Positions 23,540 through 33,830 of a stretch of 64,000 nt of DNA are shown one piece after another (positions within the stretch are counted from its first letter, which is position 1; every line of letters begins with the position of its first letter). The stretch comes from Marasmius tenuissimus (lineage: Eukaryota; Basidiomycota; Agaricomycetes; Agaricales; Marasmiaceae). A program made the position numbers and the translations under genes. The stretch spans positions 558,001-622,000 of the forward strand of contig JAQOTA010000020.1 of the NCBI GenBank assembly GCA_029532415.1, in the 5' to 3' direction. Below the pieces are notes generated by a model. The model saw only the letters and a program-made list of their open reading frames with translations. It was not told where the DNA came from and ran no database searches.

Positions 23540-24230
23540 GGCGACTGATTTTTAATGGAATTGCATGGGTTTAAATACTCGCAGGTATCGACCCAACTGT
23601 GGAATAATACAGTAGACAATGGAACAGGTCACAGTATCAATTTTGTGGTCAATTCTGATGGTGTTTTGCTTTTCCAGGATCGACAACTTCCGCCAAGCTA
23701 AGTAACAACTCAGCAGCCTGCATATCGTTCTGTAAACATTTGATAGTCGCAGTGAAGTGTAATTAAGTGTAATTACCGCGAAATTTTAAGAGAAACCCTA
23801 CTTCATCCCTTCTCAAATGCATTCACTAGAAGTCCTGTATCAAAGGACTTTGAGCACGCATAAATTGATACAATTGGTGTTGGGAGGAGTGGCAGGGTGC
23901 TCTCTGTCGTTGTAAAGGCTGGTCTCCAAATACGGACCGAGGTTTGTGTTTGATTTGTCTTCGATTTGCCTCTCCGTCCTGGACTACTAATTCTCAATGT
24001 TCTAGCCCATATCATGTGGCTCGGGAATAAACAGATGTACATAGCAAAGAAGAGGCGTGGGCCAGACATATCTTGGCCGTTCTTTTTGAGTGTCGTGTAG
24101 GCAAAGAGTTCAAGATTCCTATGGCAGCGCCACGCGTGCAGCACGGACAGGAGTCCATGCGAATACTCGACCGTTACCATTGTCGACCCTCGATGTCTTG
24201 ATGAAAGATGTAAGCGATAACCGATGACAT
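23540..24230. other. Intergenic, no gene seen
   Basis: Contains only short open frames with no motif. The region ends at the 8-bp target duplication of the hAT-like element. Confidence 0.4.
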
Positions 24231-24238
24231 TATTCCGA

Positions 24239-25033
24239 AGGACCCCTGAAAGTCCCACCCAAGCATTGATCCCAATTTTTCAGGATTTCGCCAAAATTTG
24301 TCCGGACAGGGTACATTTTTGGCGCCGAAAATGTCCGGATTCACACCCAAGGGTATTCCCAAATTTTTGGCCCATGTCCGGACGAGGGATCAAAGCTCAT
24401 GAGGCCCAAAAAACGCTTTTACAGCCTTTTTGTACAGAACCGAGTGTTTGAATACGTCGTCGCTCCTGAATATAAGTGCAAACTCGAGAGTTACAGACTA
24501 GGGCTCTGATCATCACCAGGATCAACAGAGGAGAAAAGACGTTGGGCGGGATTGCGAGCAGATCTTGTCGAGAAAAGAAGAGACTGGGTGGGGGTTGTGC
24601 TGGCCATTTTTTTGAAGTCGAGTACAGGTGCATCCCAGTCATCTTCCTTCGCGCGGTTGAGTCAGCCGCCAGCGAGGAAGAAAAATAGCACAGTGAACGC
24701 GACGGTATCGTTGTTGGCGAGCTGCAGTGATCACTAATGACGAGGACCTGTTGCGCCGACCAAATTTCATAGCTATTTCCAATATCTACGTGCATACTGA
24801 AATAAAAATACAGCGAGTACGGTTCGAACGCTAGACGACGCGCGCGAGGCGAAGAAGTTGGAGATCACCAGTACCACTTCACTATCAGGTCCTGATAAAC
24901 CGTGTCCGGACCAGCATCAAACCACCCCGCACCCAGCTGCCGGATGTCCGTACATAGGATCAAAGTATGGCTGAATTTTGACTGAAAATGTCCGGATTTG
25001 CATCAATGCTCGGGTGGGACTTTCAGGGGTCCT
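24239..25033. mobile_element. Non-autonomous hAT-like element
   Basis: A 795-bp element starts AGGACCCCTGAAAGTCCCAC and ends with the inverted match GTGGGACTTTCAGGGGTCCT. It is flanked by a perfect 8-bp duplication TATTCCGA (24231-24238 and 25034-25041). The 8-bp duplication is characteristic of the hAT superfamily. At least five copies of TGTCCGGA and close variants lie in both sub-terminal regions, as expected for transposase-binding repeats. No transposase is encoded. A tRNA-like Pol III promoter sits inside on the minus strand (24803-24890). Confidence 0.85.
24803..24890 (-). ncRNA. Degenerate tRNA-like / SINE-like Pol III unit inside the hAT-like element
   Basis: The minus strand shows an A box TAGTGAAGTGG (24884-24874) and a B box GTTCGAACC near 24822-24830. 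A T-rich stretch TATTTTTATTT follows at 24798-24809. Spacing and order match a tRNA-type internal promoter with a terminator, but acceptor and T stems do not pair well, so it is not a working tRNA. Confidence 0.4.
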
Positions 25034-25496
25034 TATTCCGATGGCTGATCCGGTTATTTTCACATTTCTTCTATCAATTACTATCCCTCGTACTTACTCT
25101 TCATCAGCACCAAGGCCGTTCTTTTACAAGACGCTGGCGAATGGTAAGCGATTTGGGGCCCAAGCAGACTCCGGGAGAGGAAAGGATTGTACATGCACAG
25201 CCAGAATCAGAGCCTCTCATTACAAATTGTATTACCCTCTCGTATCACCCATGCGTGAAATCCCGCCTCTTTAAGATAGATTTCTTACGTTATTGAGAAC
25301 AAGCTGGCCCGACGTCAGTTGAACGTTGACCCGTTGGAACTTCGATTCTTCAATTTCTGGATCATGCTAAAGTATATTGATTTTCACAGTTTACGGGTGC
25401 GTGATACCTTCAATCTCCTAAACCGCAAAAATAACTCTAACAGATGAACAACTACGATGTACCAATGTTCTCCGTATCGGGCCATTTGTTAACTGC

Positions 25497-25955
25497 TTAG
25501 AGTTGAATGGGGATACAGCCGATGGAGATGAGGGTGCCTAATGGGAGACAGTCGTTAGCCCGGTGAAAAAGAGACGGAAAGTGACGAGATAAAAATGTTA
25601 CCATGAGAGTTGTTCTCGCAGCAGACAGGGCGGGCAGAGCTATTGTCAAGTCGTCAGTTGAACCGTTCAAAATGGGCGAGAAGCAAAATCAAACCCACCA
25701 TCCACCATTTCCACCGCCAATGACAGTGATGGGGCTGCATTGCAAACCGACCAAAACGTTCAAGTCCTGGATGACGATACCGAGGAGGCCGAGGATGCCA
25801 GCAGCGGCGCTGTCGCTGGCCTTAGTGACGCTGTTGCAGCACTGGATAGGGCCAGTGTTGCAGTTTCCACCGGATCCACCACCGGATCCTCCAGTGGGTG
25901 TGGCGACCGCAAGGGTAGCGAGGGCAGAGACGGTGAAGAGCTGGCTGAACTTCAT
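25497..25955 (-). CDS. Class I hydrophobin
   Basis: Exons 25955-25699, 25639-25602 and 25537-25497 (336 nt, 111 aa). A signal peptide ([20 protein letters not shown]) precedes a Gly/Ser-rich linker. The eight cysteines follow: C32, CC at 39-40, then after 32 residues LQC, then GGC (codon split by the first intron), VCC, and GC near the end. Spacings are C-x6-CC-x32-C-x12-C-x5-CC-x12-C, within the class I range. Hydrophobins are secreted and self-assemble at air-water interfaces, coating aerial hyphae and fruit bodies. Two short introns at these positions are usual for Agaricomycete hydrophobin genes. This is the only clearly intact coding gene between 20 and 32 kb. Confidence 0.93.
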
Positions 25956-26029
25956 GATGATGAGGGGATGCTTGAACAGACGACTGCTGGTGTGTTCGAG
26001 TGAGGAAACCTTGCTGGATCCTGGCCACT

Positions 26030-26036
26030 TTTTATA
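26030..26036 (-). promoter_or_regulatory. TATA box of the hydrophobin gene
   Basis: Minus-strand GGTATAAAAAGTGG lies about 75 bases upstream of the hydrophobin ATG. Confidence 0.6.
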
Positions 26037-27629
26037 CCTTTCCAACCAGACGCCTGCCGCATTTTGTTGATTTTTCCGACACGCCTTGTTCTTCCTCCAA
26101 AAGAGTAAATTCGTAAAAGAAGCATGCCGAAGTGGAGCTCGAAAATGACAGTGAGAAATCGGGACTGAATGGACTACTCATGTTCAGCTAATATAACATA
26201 TCAAAACGCGGGAAGGTTGTATTGTAAAGTAGCCGACGCTTTCCTGAATTTATGTTTCCTGATGGAGGCCAGTCTCGGCCTCTGTGGGTATTAAGCGCGC
26301 TCGTTCGATCGTTCACCATGAAATTCGAGCGTCCGGACGGCGATAGGTGCATTGGTGCTTGGAATTTTTGGACCACAAGACGGTTTACCTCATCACTATC
26401 AATTCGAGTTGACGGTGAGTGAATACACCCAGCTTGATGTACTGTTTGATGATCCGCTGGCCAAGACCCTCGACATACGCCACAAACGTTTCAACGGCAG
26501 CAATAAGTAGCATCATTTAAAAAAGGATGACGCGGGGTAATACAGCACTTCTAACTTTATCCTGATGCCCCCCATGTTCAACGCTTCCAACGTCCCAAAA
26601 AAATTTAGGGGGATACACGGCTACCGCTTATGGCGCCCCAGCATATAACTAGTCTCAGCCACGGATTGGGGTGCTGAAGTTGCCCGGGATGTAGTCGGAG
26701 GTAGCGACCTCAACTCACGTTCAAATTCAATGTAACCTGGCTCCAGACTTGAGCTGGGCTGCCTGGGCATCAAAGACTTGACAGTTGTAAGTAATACACG
26801 TACCGCATATTCCGAAAACGCGATTATCAACCGTGTCGTGCAACTTGGCGAACTTTACATTGCCGGGAATAGCTATCCTTAACCCCGCCTCCAAGACCCT
26901 CAACTGCTCTTTCATTGCTCATCCGAATCCTGGTCTAATCAAAGTGACCTCCCCCAAAGCATGAACTTAGGGCCTCTATTTGGTTTAAGACAGGTACCAT
27001 CTTCAGTCGTTCTCACAGATTCGGCGTCGGCGTCAAGCAATGTGCACACGGAAATGACCCAAACTTCGAAAAAGAAGCTTGATTGAACCGAGTGTTCAAC
27101 GTGTTGATGGATATCTTTGAAACGTTCTGAGAAAGCCGCCCTCCATAGTCCCAACTCCGTTCCAGTTACATGATCCCGGTTAAGAGTCCTTGGCAAACAG
27201 CACGTTGAGTGTGAGAGATTTGAGGGAAGGCCTGGGAAGGCGCGGCAGTTGGAGAACTTTTGTTACGACCGTATTCATCATGAGTAGCCTGTAGGCCACC
27301 AAATACAATGATGGTCCTCTGGGCGCCGGAATCGAGCGATTAATTTTTTAGTGATTGCTTGAACGCATGTCCCGATGTATCCATCCCAGTTTCAGTCGCC
27401 TATCAAGTATGTAGTTTGAGAAGAGAAAGAGTACGAAGTCATTCAGGATGCAGACAGTCGTACTGTGAATTATGGGGCGATGGATCATGACACGGAAATT
27501 GCACGTGATGTGCCGAGGCTGTGAATTTGATGTGTCAGAATTTATCGGTCTGTTTCTTTATCCCGAACCATCACCGTCAGGCGAGCCTCGGCCTGATTTG
27601 ACTCTTTGATCTCTCTGTCTTCTGCTAAT
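26037..27629. other. Intergenic, no gene seen
   Basis: About 1.6 kb upstream of the hydrophobin gene on one side and of the F-box pseudogene on the other. Only short motif-free open frames are present. It may be a long hydrophobin promoter. Confidence 0.4.
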
Positions 27630-29540
27630 ATGAGGTAAATGCGCTTGTTACATGGAATAAGGCTGGCGTCTGATATTTCGATTTCAGTTTGAACCTGCCC
27701 GAAGACGCCACTCAGCGCCTTCCCCCAGAGTTGATCTCACAAATCCTCATTGAGGCGGCACAGGAGAATGTTTTCGATCAAAGCAACCTAGTCAGCACTT
27801 CTAGGTGCCCGGTCAAATCCTGGGCCATTGATATTGGCCTCGTCTGCCAGTGATGGAGACAAGTGGCACTCTCGACGCCACAGATATGGGCAGGTATAAG
27901 TTTATTCTATAGAGATGACACAAATTTCCCGCCCTGCACCCTTCGTACCCTTTCGAGGCATCTCCAACGGTCGATGAACGCCCCTCTCCGAGTCAGGATT
28001 GGTTTCAGCTGCGATACATCAATGCCCGAGTGCCCGACCGGGCTCGATCTCCTGCTCGAGCATGCTTCCCGTTGGGGCGAGCTCGTGATAGACTACGCCG
28101 AAGAGGGAAACAGCCAGCCCCCAGTTTGGTTCATCATCTGTCAACTCGGTTGGATGCCCCAATTGCGCTCACTCTCTATCGAATAGGACAACGAGGCCGG
28201 GCTTTCTTGGATGGAGTTGCTGGAGTCAATTTCCAAGAGCCTGTCGAAAGAAGATATCTCGCGAATAAAGCTATACTCGCTCTCACTGGAAGGTCTGGTG
28301 GGCTTCGGCTACAACCCGATGGACTACTTCAATTAAGCTTTCCTCTCGTCCAATATCACATCCCTCGACATCAACGTCACACCTGAGATAGCACTATTAA
28401 TGCTAGAGGCTTGTCCAAATATTGTCACTGCGCGCCTGGCCCTCCCATTATCGATTTATGTTGACAAAAGCGTATCTGACTCTCGGCCGCGCGCATATCC
28501 TCACCTTCGCGATGTGACATTGGAGATTTATGGGCTCGACCACGGGGCCGGAGGAGATGTCGAAGAGCCGTTCTTCCCACACGACGTATTTTGCTTGATC
28601 CTGGATCATGCTATTTGCCCTGACTTCTCTGTCCCTCCTTGCCAATCGAAACTTACCGATGCTTCCACGAGGAGACGAACGCGCTGAAGCCGACGTCACT
28701 GGCGATCTCCCTTTCCTTCCCACATTAATCGAGACCTTCCTCATTCGTTCAAGCGTATCCAAATCACTGTGGTGATTCACTCTCGACAACCTCCCCATCG
28801 CAGACGACAAACTCATGTACCTCCTGACGGTTATGCCAAATATCAGAGAGTTGACTCTTGGAGATCCAGTTTGCGATCCTGATAGCACTCTGAAATCGGT
28901 AACTAGAGTGGACTCACACATATTGAACTGGATCTCCGACCCATCGAGACTCCAGTACCTTCAACACATTCGTCTCATCGTTTACTCCGATTTGTGTATT
29001 TCAACTTTGACCAGTCTGCGAATGAAGGTCACCAATGGAAGGTTGGCATCCGTCCTCCTCGAATTCATCGATAACAGCCCTGAGGAAATCGGTTATAAGT
29101 GTATATGCTGCACTACAGGAGCAAGGTGTCGCTATACGAGTGCGGGTGATGCATCACCATGGGTGGGAGGTCTTTGGCCACTCCGGAGTCGTGACACCCC
29201 CAACGTTTCGTTGCGGATGTACCTTCCGATGAAGCTACTTACCATGTCATGGACCGTGAACGTGATGACGCTAGGAACGTTGAGTACATAAAACCCCTTG
29301 CTAATATACGATTCCATTTGTATGCACTGGAAAGGTTTTGATCGCGTTGACGGTGAGTCGATTCTCTTTCACAGCTCTTCGACGAGGGAAGATGTTCATG
29401 TCTACGACGTAGCGGTTCCGCCAGTGGGGATCAAAAAATTCGAGTCACTGAAGAACGCCGTAGAGCGCCATCGTCGTCCGTATGGGCATCGGGCTGAGCT
29501 CAAAAACACAGATGTAAGTATAGAGATAGTTAGATGACAA
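27630..29540 (+). pseudogene. F-box/leucine-rich protein pseudogene
   Basis: A short first exon (ATGAG at 27630), intron and second exon encode MSLNLPEDATQRLPPELISQ, then ILIEAA, an F-box start. After GLVCQ the frame has TGA (27851-27853) and continues WRQVALSTPQIWAGI, the second F-box half. The same frame has further stops at 28184-28186 (TAG) and 28334-28336 (TAA) yet keeps recognisable leucine-rich content between them (LRSLSIE, NITSLDINVTPEIALLML). Later segments to about 29540 shift frame. Three in-frame stops in one otherwise readable frame mark a decaying copy of the expanded F-box family. Confidence 0.75.
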
Positions 29541-30810
29541 AACAACCGTTTATCTCAGCATAACGAGGCAGCCCAAAAGGAGGTACTAGCATTTGTTTTG
29601 CCAGAAAGAGAACATAGACGATCGTTTGATTCCACGATAAGGCTACATTATGTTCTCAGATATAACATTCGTCGATTACCGATCCCGTCCCACGATTCCG
29701 CGGCTACAGTCTTCATCTTCTTGGTTGGCAGCAAGATCTTTCTTTTTGGAAAGAAAAGTTAGTGAGCGAAAATGGAGGTAGAAATCAGTTGACGTACTGG
29801 AGACCGATAAACGTTACACAAGTTCTTCTGCAGCTCATCCGCATATGCAGCTGTGGAGCGCTCCAGCAATCCGCGAGAAGGGAAAGATCGACGTAGAGCT
29901 ACGAAACGGCCCTTCTAAGTGCCTATAACAAGGATAGTCAAATGTAGAATGGGCTGGTTCCGTGACGGGTGTGTTCTCTTCCCTAGACAGAACAAGCATC
30001 GCTGTGAGGAAGGATGGAAAGGTTCTCCGATATTGGTTGATGATTTCACACCTCTGTAAACTGAATATGTGAATACGACAAAGTCCAAAGGGCGCAAAAT
30101 ACGTACCTGCGCGTTGCAGCTCCTCTGGCTTAGCTGCTGCTATCGACCGAGTTGCTAAAAGATGAAGAGCATCCATGAGAAAACTCGTCTTCGTGCCCTT
30201 GATCATAAACCAATGGCTAATACTAGAAGAAAAAGTTGGGATTTTATCTTCATAGAAAGGAGTTATTTTCCACGGGGGGAAGCACCGTACGGTCAAAATC
30301 CGGCTATGACATTCAACAACTCTGAAAATGATCGGAGTAGCAATGAGAACGTCCAAGATTCTTCTCAGAGGAGCAATGCAAGAACGAGAGGGCTGGGTTG
30401 ATGCTAATGATGGTGCTCAGAAGGTGTGAAAGAATAAAGCGCTGGTTGTTCGAAGATGGCTTTCCAGTGCTGGCTCATCTGAAGACGTTTTGTATCCAGG
30501 TTCACGACTCTATAAAGTGGAGTGATACTTTCATTAATCGAGGACATATACTATACCGCATGTGAACACTCACCATGACACGCAATCTAATCAGAATAGC
30601 ATCTCACACCCCCAGTCGCCCATAAAGTCCTTTCCTTCCTCTTTTCCCAGTGCATGCAGTCTTATCTGCGTTTTTTCCTTCAGTACGACGTCATCGATCC
30701 GGCAAACTTGTTATGAAGAATAATCGGCAAAGAGGCAGCGTTCTCTCCGAGGTCCGATTAGGCGAATCTTGAGGTGTTCGTGAAGATTGCGAAGAATTGT
30801 TGGTCGTAGT
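29541..30810. other. No supportable gene
   Basis: A 173-codon minus-strand frame (29835-30356) has no recognisable motif and no convincing partner exons; I do not call it a gene. The rest is short frames only. Confidence 0.35.
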
Positions 30811-30813
30811 TCG

Positions 30814-31197
30814 CACTGCTGCCCAATCGAGATTTTTCGGCCGTAATTAGAAAGGCAAAAGGCTTCGTAAAAACTTTAGTTTTACGGCCAAATTCACGGG
30901 CGTCAAAACAATCTTTTCTAGCGCGCAAAACAGGCCAGGAAAAAGTTGGGTTTTTACGAAGGTAAAACGTGCCCTTTCTCGTTGTTTTCCCTTTTTGCGC
31001 TCGTAAAAAACTTCCGAGATTTTTCCGGGACAATTTTGCGCTCGTAAAAATATTCTTTTTGCCTGGTGTGTTTCGTGTGTTTCTGCGCGCTAGAAAAATC
31101 GATTTTGACGCCCGTGAATTTGGCCATAAAACTAAAGTTTTTACGAAGCCTTTTGCCTTTCTAATTACGGCCGAAAAATCTTGATTGGGCAGCAGTG
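30814..31197. mobile_element. CACTA-like MITE with about 112-bp inverted ends
   Basis: A 384-bp foldback. The left arm from CACTGCTGCCCAATC to TTTTCTAGCGCGC is matched by the right arm in reverse complement with only a few differences. The direct flanks are TCG (30811-30813 and 31198-31200). CACTG ends with a 3-bp duplication fit the CACTA (CMC/EnSpm) superfamily. There is no coding; the short centre contains repeated GCGCTCGTAAAAA motifs. It sits 115 bp upstream of tRNA-Glu. Confidence 0.8.
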
Positions 31198-31312
31198 TCG
31201 AAAGGTTTAAGGAAGGGATGAGAGATCAAATTTACGGCACCCACTTCTTGTTGCGCTTAAACCGCCGGGATTCGTATCTCGGTGTAGATACCAGACTTTT
31301 CTGATCAAACAA

Positions 31313-31404
31313 TCCGATGTGGTGTAGTGGCTGACATTGCTGTCTTTCAAGCCTTCGAGCGTATTTAATCACAGCAGCCCGGGGTTCGATTCCCCGCATC
31401 GGAA
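31313..31404 (+). tRNA. tRNA-Glu (anticodon UUC) with 20-nt intron
   Basis: Acceptor TCCGATG pairs fully with CATCGGA. The D arm has GTGTAGTGGCTGACA. Anticodon stem GCTGT/ACAGC encloses CTTTCA and, after a 20-nt insertion (31350-31369), the last loop base C. Anticodon TTC is at 31346-31348. T arm is CGGGG-TTCGATT-CCCCG. The intron lies after position 37 as expected for nuclear tRNA introns. The discriminator base is A. Confidence 0.93.
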
Positions 31405-31424
31405 ATTCTATACTCCAGCGCTTC

Positions 31425-31429
31425 TTTTT
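31425..31429 (+). terminator. Pol III terminator of tRNA-Glu
   Basis: A run of five T about 20 bases after the tRNA 3' end. Confidence 0.6.
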
Positions 31430-32712
31430 CCACGCCTAAAGCCGATGACAGAGCAAGAACGATCTCAGCCTCTGAAATATGTCTGAAACGAACTTCGCTG
31501 TACACTCATATCAGTATTCCTGCAGTAAAACCCACAGTCGCATCTTTGGGTTGAGGTATGAGAAACCCTATTTAAAACAACTGAATTATACAACAGCAGC
31601 GGGCCAATTTGGATACGTAGAGTTACAAGTTGCATCTCCAAATGAGCCAAGGATAAAGATTAGCAAAAATCAATCTGGTCTGATTCTGTTTCCAAGGGCC
31701 TTTGGTTCGCTAACGTTACTTCATTATATAACATTCGGGGAAAAGAAATTATTGGGACGAGTGCCAACTCGGAAGTTACAGTTCCAGCGTCGAATCCAAG
31801 ACATTGCTTAACGGTGTGTGAATTAGCCGAGAAGCCGACGACACGGGTATAGATCAAACTCACGTTGGCACCAGCAACGATGCCGCAGTGAGACAGTCGT
31901 GATATATGGCCTTTCAGGGTAGGGCGGGGCTAAAAGCTCTTTCTCATCTCTAGACTTGACTTCCATCATCTTATTCTGCTCGTCAAAGACCCGTTAATTC
32001 AAGCTTTATCTACGTTCTAGGTCTTAACTTCCGGGTTTATTTTCTCTTCCTTTCCTCCTCACAGCTATCCTTCCGAAACTATCAGTAGTTAAAGGTACAA
32101 GGGAAAGGCCTTCAAGCCTCTCCTGCCAGAACACAAAACCAGCTGCCTCCACGCGAGCACGGATTTTGGCCTTTCAGGTTTCGGAGGATCTGTATTTTCA
32201 GCGTCACTTCTTTTAGCTGACAAGACATCCCGTTCGAGTTTGATTCGGGTCGTGTGTCGTCAAGATGGACATCGCAAATCGACTGTTTGTGAAGGTGGCA
32301 GCATCCTGTGTAGCTCATTCATCCCCATGGATAAAGCGGCATGTAGACTTCTAAATGTTGGACTCTCTTGTAAGCGAAAGGGCTCATCGGATAGTCGCTG
32401 TACAGATCGGTCTCACCGGAATGAGCTTCTCAGCATAGTCGAACGTATACGCCAACGCCACAACTCGTATCTCATTCACTCCCCGTCTCAGCTGATATAG
32501 TACTCAGCGCTTGGGTGTGCTATCTAGGACCATTCATGAGCTCATGGCCTGAGTTATACTCAAATCCGGTAGATTGTGTCCTCATAGCTTATTCTGATTC
32601 CTTAGTACTCGGCCACAGCTCTTGTAGTCACTACCCATCTGGTGGGTACTTAAGACACGCATTCGGACTGTTTGCGACTTAAACCCTTCCTTTTCAACCT
32701 TGTAATTTCGAG
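31430..32712. other. Intergenic, no gene seen
   Basis: A 110-codon plus-strand frame at 31479-31811 and its antisense partner lack motifs and splice context. The region ends at the start of the UstYa-like gene and presumably carries its promoter. Confidence 0.35.
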
Positions 32713-33679
32713 ATGAACGACAAGGAACAAAACCTTTCATCCCTCATACCAGGCTACGAGGACAGACGGCGCGAGCACTCTGCAGCTCGTTCTGCGTCCC
32801 CAAGGCGGCTAATCCTCCTACTCACGGTTCTCTCGCTCTCAAACGCAATCTCGGTCGCTCTGCTATGGTTTCGAGGGGCGGAATGGAAACATCCAGAATC
32901 CCAGTCACCTTACTGTATGTTTGACAGTTTTCTCTCATTTCAATCGGGCGGGTGCCTTTTTCTGAGATCATGCAATCCTCAGCGCCTGTAACCCACCTTA
33001 TCGAGTACCAGACGGTCACTTTCGCCACGGGAACGAGTGAATACACAGGCACTCCGTCTCCAGAGATGGATAGACGTTGGGAAGATTTGTATCGCTGTGA
33101 GTGTCCAGGTTCCATTCAAGGTTGTTTTGTCAGGCTTCGTCTGATATACGTCTCTCGTTCAAATCCAAAGCCTCCGTGACACGTATCTCACAATCGGATG
33201 CCGAGCATCTCGGACTGCCAGAGCTAAGCAACAGCGGTCCGGATGAGTACGTCCTGACGCTCGACGTATTTCACCAGGTTCATTGTTTGGTGTGTCGATT
33301 CGTAAAAACCTCACAAGGGTGGCATTTTATTGACTGAAATCACCTCAGGACATGCTGAGGAAAGCCGTTCACTCGGAGTACTACCCACTTCTCGAGTCTT
33401 CGCATGTCGAACACTGTATCGAGCACCTCAGGCAGGCAATTTTGTGTTCTGCGGGTACGTTCAACTTCTGTTTTTCTTTTCTAAAGTTCATGTCGTTCCT
33501 TACCATGATGGAATTATCTAGACGTCAGCCCGATTGTCTACCGCTGGAACTCTGAGACCAACTCTACTGACATCAACAATCGAAAGGCAGCCCCACATAT
33601 GTGTAGGTCCTTTGATGGGATCTATAATTGGGCGAAGGATTCGAAGAATCATGTACCGTATGATAACGACTCGTTTTAG
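32713..33679 (+). CDS. UstYa/DUF3328-like oxidase
   Basis: Exons 32713-32914, 32983-33096, 33171-33289, 33349-33454 and 33522-33679 sum to 699 nt (232 aa). A short cytosolic start and one membrane helix at about residues 33-53 (LILLLTVLSLSNAISVALLW) precede the family start region VTHLIEYQTVTFATG and the SPEMDRRWEDLY block. Both diagnostic HxxHC motifs are intact: HQVHC at about 140-144 and HVEHC at about 164-168, the latter in the context EHCIEHLRQAI. UstYa-family proteins catalyse oxidative cyclisation or related oxidations in fungal RiPP (dikaritin-type) and other toxin pathways; no precursor peptide gene was found here. The gene is tail-to-tail with membrane protein P4, 150 bases away, and is the only intact copy of a four-fold repeated pair. 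Confidence 0.87.
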
Positions 33680-33830
33680 CTGGGGAAAAGAATGGCGAAA
33701 GCTACATAGTTTTAGTAACTAAGTGGCTTTAATACATATTGTTCGGCGGTATATAAGGTTGGGTAGATAGATTTCACGTACGTTTTGGTGCCAAATCATG
33801 CTACCCGTTCCCACTAGCACTACCACTGAC

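Noticed and set aside
24821..24830. Functional tRNA at the GGTTCGAAC site
   Set aside because: A and B boxes fit, but acceptor and T stems do not pair, so it was kept only as a tRNA-like relic.
29835..30356. 173-codon minus-strand frame as a gene
   Set aside because: No recognisable domain, no clear start context or partner exons, and overlapping frames of similar quality.
31479..31811. 110-codon plus-strand frame after tRNA-Glu
   Set aside because: Antisense frame of similar length, no motif and no splice support.
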